DNA from: Rugosimonospora sp036494675
GTDB lineage: Bacteria > Actinomycetota > Actinomycetes > Mycobacteriales > Micromonosporaceae
Assembly (NCBI GenBank): GCA_036494675.1
Contig: DASXOA010000078.1
Span: forward strand, 1 to 64,000
Direction of reading: 5' to 3'
Length of the DNA: 64,000 nt
Shown: positions 59,068-64,000 of the stretch, piece by piece
Position numbering within the stretch: position 1 is the stretch's first letter
How the letters are laid out: each line of letters starts with the position of its first letter
Notes under the pieces: model-generated
Database searches by the model: none
Seen by the model: the letters and a program-made list of their open reading frames with translations, nothing else
Told to the model about the DNA's origin: nothing
Position numbers and translations under genes: made by a program

Positions 59068-59493
59068 GCAAGCCACCTCCTTGGGGCATCAACCCACTGA
59101 TCGAGCGGATCGAACGGGTAACCGCGCCGGTGTGCCGGCGCAGTGGGACGAGGTTCGACACGGATGAGCCCGGCCGGGAGGCCGCATTCAATAGATCAAT
59201 CTGAATACTCAGGTTCGTGAGTCCGTGGATAACAGATCGGGGCCGCCCGGCGCAAGAAGGAACGGGCCCAACAGCGCAATCGGTCCGACCGACCTCCAGT
59301 GTTCGTCAAGAAACGTCCGCACATCCTTGCCGGCCATCCGGTTCTCCCTACGGTTATGGCCACGCGATCCACGGCCTGTCGTGCCCTGGCCGCCGGCGCT
59401 GCGGCCACCGCACCGCGCCACCAGGCGAGGCCGGGGCGCGCGGGCCGGGTCGTGGGCCAGTTGGTGATGACTCAACGAACGGTGGGATGAACC
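59068..59493. other. Intergenic region between the M36 protease and the Liv-type operon
   Basis: 426 bp divergent region. It contains the M36 ribosome binding site, a possible small minus-strand ORF (59209-59337) and, to its right, GC-rich sequence leading into the substrate-binding protein gene. It is less GC-rich around 59190-59240 than the surroundings, so promoters may lie there, but none could be assigned. Confidence 0.5.
59209..59337 (-). CDS. Possible 42-residue peptide with a rare TTA codon
   Basis: Open frame from ATG 59337, preceded by GGGAG at about 6-7 nt. The peptide begins MAGKDVRTFLDEHW and has a short hydrophobic stretch (GPIALLGPFLL). It uses TTT, TTG and one TTA leucine codon, unlike neighbouring genes, which might mean recent origin or chance. 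Without homologues I would not claim a gene; it is listed because the ribosome binding site is good and the region is otherwise empty. Confidence 0.25.
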   Translation of the reverse strand: MAGKDVRTFLDEHWRSVGPIALLGPFLLAPGGPDLLSTDSRT

Positions 59494-60729
59494 GTGAAGA
59501 CACGATTGATGCGCAGCGCGGCCGTGGCGTCAGTGTTGATGTTGGTCGCAGCCGGCTGCGGCTCGAAGGGCGAGGCGACGAACTCCGCGGGCAAGACCGG
59601 CACCCTGACCGTCGGCGCCTCCCTGTCGCTGACCGGGTCGCTGGCGCGTGAGGGGACGCTGACCAAGGAGGGCTACGAGGTCTGCCAGGACGTGGTGAAC
59701 TCCAAGGGCGGGGTCAGCGTCGGCGGGAAGAAACTGACGCTGCAGATCCAGTACCAGGACGACACGTCCGCGCCCGACACCGCCGGGCAACTGGTGGACC
59801 AGTTCAACGACAAGGGGGTACGGCTGATCCTCGGGCCGTACGGGTCGGCGACCACGGCGTCGACCGCGGCGGTGGTGGAGCGCAACGGGCAGGTCATGGT
59901 GGACAGCTCCGGCGCCGACGACAGCATCTTCACCAAGGGCTACAAGCGCACGTTCGCGGTCCTCGCGCCGGCGACCGAGTACGCGGCGAGCATGGTCCAG
60001 GCGATCTACGACCTGGCCAACCCCCGGCCCAGGACGCTGGCGTTCGTCTCCGCCGACGACGGCTTCTCCAAGACCGCCACCCAGGGCGGCGTCGACAAGG
60101 CCAAGCAGCTCGGCTTCACGGTGGTCGACACCGAGTACGTGCCCAACGGCACCTCGGACGTCTCCGCCGCCCTGACCAAGCTGAAGGGAAAGAACCCGGA
60201 CGTCATCCTGGGCTCGGCGCACCTGGCCGAGGGCGTGGCCATCGTCAAGCAGAGCAAGGAACTGGGTGTCACGCCGCCCGGCGGGTTCGCCGAGACCGTG
60301 GCGCCACCGACCCCGGACTTCGTGCAGACGCTGGGACCGGCCGCCAACGGGGTGCTCGGGTCGACCCAGTGGACGGTGAAGACCAAGGGTTCGGACAGCT
60401 GGTTCGGTAGCGCGCCCGACTACGCCGCCACGTTCAAGGCGAAGTTCAGCGGCCGGGACCCCGAGTACCACGGCGCCGAGGCCACCGCCGCATGCCTGGT
60501 ACTGGTACTGGGGGTGCAGAAGGCCGGCTCGACGGATCCGGACAAGGTGCGCGACGCGATCGCCGGGCTGGACGAGCAGAGCTTCTTCGGGCCGCTGAAG
60601 TTCAGCCCGAACGGCGAGAACCTCACCAAGGCCATGGCGGTCATCCAGATCCAGAACGGCAAGCCGGTCACGGTGTGGCCGAAGGACTCCTCCGAGGCCG
60701 CGATGACGTGGCCCGGGACGGCGTCATGA
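59494..60729 (+). CDS. ABC transporter substrate-binding lipoprotein (Liv/amide type)
   Basis: 411 residues with a lipoprotein signal: basic start, hydrophobic core, LVAAGC with Cys22 as the lipidated residue. The mature part is a type I periplasmic-binding fold: TLTVGASLSLTGSLAREG, then the GPYGSATTASTAAVVE loop that closes on the ligand, and a GAEATAACLVLVLGVQKAGS hinge. The family binds branched-chain amino acids, amides or urea; the ligand is undetermined. GTG at 59494 has a weak GGTGGGA upstream. It is first in an operon whose next four genes overlap by 4 bp each. Confidence 0.93.
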   Translation: MKTRLMRSAAVASVLMLVAAGCGSKGEATNSAGKTGTLTVGASLSLTGSLAREGTLTKEGYEVCQDVVNSKGGVSVGGKKLTLQIQYQDDTSAPDTAGQLVDQFNDKGVRLILGPYGSATTASTAAVVERNGQVMVDSSGADDSIFTKGYKRTFAVLAPATEYAASMVQAIYDLANPRPRTLAFVSADDGFSKTATQGGVDKAKQLGFTVVDTEYVPNGTSDVSAALTKLKGKNPDVILGSAHLAEGVAIVKQSKELGVTPPGGFAETVAPPTPDFVQTLGPAANGVLGSTQWTVKTKGSDSWFGSAPDYAATFKAKFSGRDPEYHGAEATAACLVLVLGVQKAGSTDPDKVRDAIAGLDEQSFFGPLKFSPNGENLTKAMAVIQIQNGKPVTVWPKDSSEAAMTWPGTAS

Positions 60730-61613
60730 GCCAATTCCTCCAGGCGACCCTGTACGGGTTGCTCCAGGGCGGGGTCTTCGCCCTGGTGGCGGTGGGCTTC
60801 TCGCTCGTCTGGGGGGTGATGAACGTGGTCAACCTGGCGCACGGCGCGTTCGTGGTGGCCGGCGCCTACGTGGCCTTCGAGCTGCACTCCTGGATCGGAA
60901 TCGACCCGTTCCTGGCCGTACCGGTGGTGGCGGCGGTGCTGTTCGCCATCGGATACCTGGTGCAGCGGTACCTGGTCAACCTGGTGATCAACGCGCCGGT
61001 CTTCATCACGCTCCTGCTCACGTTCGGACTCCAACTGGTCATCGTCAACGGAATGATCATGCTGTTCACCGCGAACTACCGCTCGATCCCCACCGCGTAC
61101 GCCACCACATCGCTCGCCCTGCCGGGCGACGTCCGGCTGCCAGTGGGCCGGCTGATGGCCGCGCTGCTGGCGGTCGGGCTCACCCTGGCCCTCGGGTACC
61201 TGATGCGCCACACCCGGGTGGGGCTGGCCATCCTGGCCACCGGGATGGACCGGGGCGCCGCGCGGCTGATGGGCATCAAGGCCGCGCACGTCTACGCGCT
61301 GACGTTCGGCCTGGCCGTCGCGATGGCCGGCGTCGCGGGCGCCGCGGTGGGAGCGATCGGCACGTTCTCCCCCGCCGACGCGGGGCGGTTCACGGTGTTC
61401 AGCTTCGTCGCCGCGGTACTCGGCGGGCTCGGCACGATGTCGGGTGCCCTGTACGGGGGTCTGCTGCTCGGCCTGGCCGAGGCGTGGGGCGGGCAACTGC
61501 TGCCCGGGACGCTGGTCAACGCCGTGGCATTCGCCGTACTCGTGGTGGTGCTCGCGGTACGGCCGCAGGGGCTGGCCGGACGCTCCTTCTACGCGGCCAG
61601 GGTCGAGGTGTGA
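60726..61613 (+). CDS. livH: Branched-chain amino acid-type ABC permease
   Basis: 295 residues, about eight membrane helices, LivH family. LQGGVFALVAVGFSLVWGV and NLAHGAFVVAGAYVAF are conserved, and GMDRGAARLMGI is the cytoplasmic coupling loop that contacts the ATPase. ATG at 60726 overlaps the binding-protein stop (ATGA) and the stop overlaps the next start (GTGA). It forms the pore with the LivM-type subunit. Substrate specificity cannot be assigned; urea or amide transporters share this family. Confidence 0.93.
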   Translation: MSQFLQATLYGLLQGGVFALVAVGFSLVWGVMNVVNLAHGAFVVAGAYVAFELHSWIGIDPFLAVPVVAAVLFAIGYLVQRYLVNLVINAPVFITLLLTFGLQLVIVNGMIMLFTANYRSIPTAYATTSLALPGDVRLPVGRLMAALLAVGLTLALGYLMRHTRVGLAILATGMDRGAARLMGIKAAHVYALTFGLAVAMAGVAGAAVGAIGTFSPADAGRFTVFSFVAAVLGGLGTMSGALYGGLLLGLAEAWGGQLLPGTLVNAVAFAVLVVVLAVRPQGLAGRSFYAARVEV

Positions 61614-62680
61614 CCGGGGTGCCCGCAGCGGACACGGCCGCGCCGGCCACGGGATCGCCGGCGCGGCCGGCCGGGCCGTCACCGGGGCTGCTGCCGCCCC
61701 GGTGGCGGCGGGTGGCGCCGTGGCTGCTCCTGATCGCCGGGGTGCTCGCCGGATTCGGCCTGCAGACGCAGCTGTACACCGGGCAGGAACGCACCGCCAG
61801 CACCATCCTGATGTTCGTGTCGCTGGCCGTGGCCTGGAACCTCATCGGCGGCTACGCCGGGTACGCGTGCTTCGGCCAGGTCGGATTCTTCGGCCTCGGC
61901 GGGTACAGCACGGCGGTGCTGATGACGCACGTGCACCTGTCGTTCTGGCTGGCGCTGCCGGCCTCGGCGCTGCTGGTCGGCGCGTTCGCGGCGCTGATCG
62001 GCGCACCGCTGCTGCGGCTGCGCGGCCACTACTTCGCCGTGGCGATGCTCGGGGTTGCCGAGGGGCTGCGGGAGGTCGTCACGAACGTACCGGGGCTGAC
62101 CGGGGGCGGCGCCGGCATCACCGTACCCACGGTCGACGCCGGTGCGCCCACCCGCTGGTTGGGCAACGACGGCTTCTACATCCTGTTCCTGGTACTGGCC
62201 GGGATCCTGGTCGGCGTCGGGCTGCTGGTGTCCACCTCCCGGGCCGGGTACGCCCTGCGCGCGATCAACCAGGACGAGGACGCCGCGGCGGCGATGGGCA
62301 TCAACACCACCGTGGTCAAGACGATGACACTGGCCGTTTCCGCCGCGTTGACGGGGGCGGTCGGCGCGGCCTATGCCTTCCAGCAGGTCACCATCTACCC
62401 GGAGCGGCTGTTCGACGTGGACATCACGGTGCTGATGGTGGTCATGGTGGTGCTGGGCGGCGCCGGTACCGTCATCGGTCCGGTCATCGGCGCGGTCGCC
62501 GTCGCCTTCGCCTCCGAGTGGCTGCGGCAGAACTACCCGATGGTGCACACCTTCCTGCTCGGCGGGCTCATCATCGCGGCGGTCATCCTGCTGCCGCAGG
62601 GCTTCACCACCTACGTGCACGACGCGGTACGCACCCGCCGGTTCTCGCCGCTGGCCAACCTCCGGAGGTACCGGCTGTGA
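61610..62680 (+). CDS. livM: Branched-chain amino acid-type ABC permease
   Basis: 356 residues, about ten helices, LivM family. After a Pro/Ala-rich N-terminus of about 35 residues come AWNLIGGYAGYACFGQVGFFG, then GVAEGLREVVTN, AINQDEDAAAAMGIN (the coupling loop) and MVVLGGAGTVIGPVIGA. GTG at 61610 overlaps the previous stop by 4 bp and the stop overlaps livG by 4 bp. It pairs with LivH. Length fits the family. Confidence 0.93.
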   Translation: MTGVPAADTAAPATGSPARPAGPSPGLLPPRWRRVAPWLLLIAGVLAGFGLQTQLYTGQERTASTILMFVSLAVAWNLIGGYAGYACFGQVGFFGLGGYSTAVLMTHVHLSFWLALPASALLVGAFAALIGAPLLRLRGHYFAVAMLGVAEGLREVVTNVPGLTGGGAGITVPTVDAGAPTRWLGNDGFYILFLVLAGILVGVGLLVSTSRAGYALRAINQDEDAAAAMGINTTVVKTMTLAVSAALTGAVGAAYAFQQVTIYPERLFDVDITVLMVVMVVLGGAGTVIGPVIGAVAVAFASEWLRQNYPMVHTFLLGGLIIAAVILLPQGFTTYVHDAVRTRRFSPLANLRRYRL

Positions 62681-63507
62681 CCGCGCCCGTCCTCCAGGCC
62701 CGCGGGCTGTCCCGGCGCTTCGGCGGCCTGCACGCCACCCACGCGGTCGACCTCGACCTGTACTCCGGACAGATCCTCGGCGTCATCGGCCCCAACGGCG
62801 CCGGCAAGTCCACCCTCATCAACCTGCTGACCGGGCACCTGCGGCCGCACGCCGGCACGGTGCTGCTCGACGGGCGGGACGTGACCGGTGCCCGGCCGTG
62901 GCACATCGCCCAGGCCGGGGTGGCCCGCACGTTCCAGATCGTCAAACCGTTCCGGGGCATGACAGTGGCCGACAACGTGGTCGTCGCCGGGCTCTACGGC
63001 GCGCGGTCCCCGGGTGCGCCGGAGTCCGGGACTCTGCATCTCGGGGCGCTGCGGCTCGGCGCCGGCCGGCGCGGCCTGGCCGCCGTGCGCCGCGACGCGC
63101 TGGAGACCCTGGAACGGGTGGGACTGGCCGGCAAGGCGCACCTCGCCCCCGCCGAACTGTCGGTGGCCGACGCGCGACGGCTGGAGCTTGCCAAGGCGCT
63201 CGGCCTGCGTCCCCGGGTGCTGTTGCTGGACGAGGTCCTCGCCGGGCTGCGCCCCGGCGAGATCTCCCCGGCGCTGGAGCTGATCGACTCACTGCGCCGC
63301 GACGGCCTGGCGCTGCTCATGGTCGAGCACGTCATGAGTGCCATCTCCGCGGTCTGCGACCGGGTTCTCGTCCTGCACCAGGGCGAGGTGCTGACCACGG
63401 GCGAGCCCGCCGCGGTGCTGTCCGACGAACGGGTCATCGCCGTGTACCTCGGCACCCGGTTCGCCAAGCGGTCGAGCACCGCCGAATCCGAGGGGGAGCC
63501 GACGTGA
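62677..63507 (+). CDS. livG: Liv-type ABC ATPase, LivG
   Basis: 276 residues. Walker A GPNGAGKST (38-46), Q-loop FQIVKPFRGMTV, Walker B VLLLDEVLAG and the HVM switch are present. The signature reads LSVADARRLELAKAL instead of LSYGQ-type; LivG proteins often vary here, but loss of both Gly and Gln is noteworthy. The Asp-to-Glu pair of Walker B is normal. GTG at 62677 lies 9 nt after GGAGG. It overlaps livF by 4 bp. It is likely functional, since the partner LivF has an intact signature. Confidence 0.9.
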   Translation: MTAPVLQARGLSRRFGGLHATHAVDLDLYSGQILGVIGPNGAGKSTLINLLTGHLRPHAGTVLLDGRDVTGARPWHIAQAGVARTFQIVKPFRGMTVADNVVVAGLYGARSPGAPESGTLHLGALRLGAGRRGLAAVRRDALETLERVGLAGKAHLAPAELSVADARRLELAKALGLRPRVLLLDEVLAGLRPGEISPALELIDSLRRDGLALLMVEHVMSAISAVCDRVLVLHQGEVLTTGEPAAVLSDERVIAVYLGTRFAKRSSTAESEGEPT

Positions 63508-64000
63508 TCCACCGGAAGCGGCCGCCTGACCGCGACGCCTCGTCCCTCGGCGCCGCTGGCGACCGTAGAACCTTCACCCTCGACGGCATCAGCGCGGGCT
63601 ACGGCCGGGTCCTGGTGCTGCACGGCGTCACCGTCACCGTGGCGCACGGCGAGATCGTGGCGCTGGTCGGTCCCAACGGCGCCGGCAAGTCGACGCTGCT
63701 GCGCGTGGCCTCGGGCATGGTACGGGCGAGCCAGGGCAGCGTACGCATCGACGACCGCAGCCTCGACGGTGCCTCGATCGAGCAGATCGCCCGGGCCGGG
63801 GTGGCACACGTACCCGAGGGGCGGCGCCTGTTCCCCGGCCTGACCGTACGGGACAACCTGCGGCTGGGCGGATGGCAGAACCGCAACCGCGACCTGGAAC
63901 CGGTACTGGCCCTGTTCCCCCGGCTGGCCGACCGCCTCCGCCAGGTCGCCGGCTCCCTGTCCGGTGGCGAGCAGCAGATGTGCGCGATCGCGAGGGCACT
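63504..64000 (+). CDS. livF: Liv-type ABC ATPase, LivF (3' end outside window)
   Basis: The first 165 residues are visible. After a 20-residue hydrophilic N-terminus come Walker A GPNGAGKST (56-64), VPEGRRLFPGLTVRDNL, the LivF hallmark, and the signature SLSGGEQQMCAIARA, where Cys replaces the more usual Leu before AIAR. GTG at 63504 overlaps the livG stop and has GGGGGAG upstream. The Walker B and C-terminus are beyond the right edge. Confidence 0.92.
   Translation, partial: MIHRKRPPDRDASSLGAAGDRRTFTLDGISAGYGRVLVLHGVTVTVAHGEIVALVGPNGAGKSTLLRVASGMVRASQGSVRIDDRSLDGASIEQIARAGVAHVPEGRRLFPGLTVRDNLRLGGWQNRNRDLEPVLALFPRLADRLRQVAGSLSGGEQQMCAIARA

Overview
High-GC actinobacterial chromosome, 64 kb. 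The Pup-proteasome genes (pup, prcB, prcA, dop, pafA, pafB, pafC, arc/mpa) beside tatA-tatC and trmI are diagnostic of Actinobacteria. The pervasive GTG starts, ATGA/GTGA/TGATG gene overlaps and strong GC codon bias agree with this. A Micromonosporaceae-like source is my best guess, but there is no rRNA or other taxonomic marker to fix it. No tRNA, rRNA, CRISPR array, integrase or transposase was seen.

Layout. (1) 1-5441: dagK (cut by the window edge), tatC, tatA, a small membrane protein and pafC-pafB on the minus strand, then a DUF3866 gene and a convergent small membrane protein. (2) 5475-6833: pafA. (3) 6859-20497: first surface-glycan block, with the full dTDP-L-rhamnose set (rmlA, rmlB, rmlC, rmlD), a methyltransferase, three very large polytopic membrane proteins, a DUF2304 protein, a GT2 glycosyltransferase and a flippase. 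(4) 20976-25028: proteasome core prcA, prcB, pup and dop. (5) 25119-43230: second glycan block, with GtrA, a WecE-type sugar aminotransferase, GT2, a methyltransferase, four more large membrane proteins, a tightly overlapped ACP/SDR/AMP-ligase/LuxE/LuxC operon and a divergent GNAT acetyltransferase. (6) 43516-49930: arc, ferredoxin, an unknown gene, trmI, a site-2 protease and a RecB-family nuclease. (7) 49934-54117: an orphan response regulator and a MacB-type ABC exporter. (8) 54194-59067: HAD phosphatase, MscL, a small membrane protein, a glycoside-hydrolase remnant and a secreted M36 metalloprotease. (9) 59494-64000: a Liv-type ABC uptake operon, cut by the window end.

How the genes fit together. 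The two glycan blocks look like one envelope-polysaccharide locus whose genes lie on both sides of the proteasome core. RmlA and RmlB make dTDP-4-keto-6-deoxyglucose. RmlC and RmlD take it to dTDP-L-rhamnose, and WecE would take it to a dTDP-4-amino-4,6-dideoxyhexose that the GNAT protein could acylate. The GT2/GtrA/DUF2304 proteins, the flippase and seven GT-C-like membrane proteins would assemble and export the product. The five-gene acyl module is the least explained part: it has ACP, ketoreductase, ligase and both halves of a LuxC/LuxE fatty-acid reductase, but no luciferase. Many first-of-operon genes lack a Shine-Dalgarno sequence and instead have a TANNNT hexamer 6-9 nt before the start codon, suggesting leaderless transcripts.
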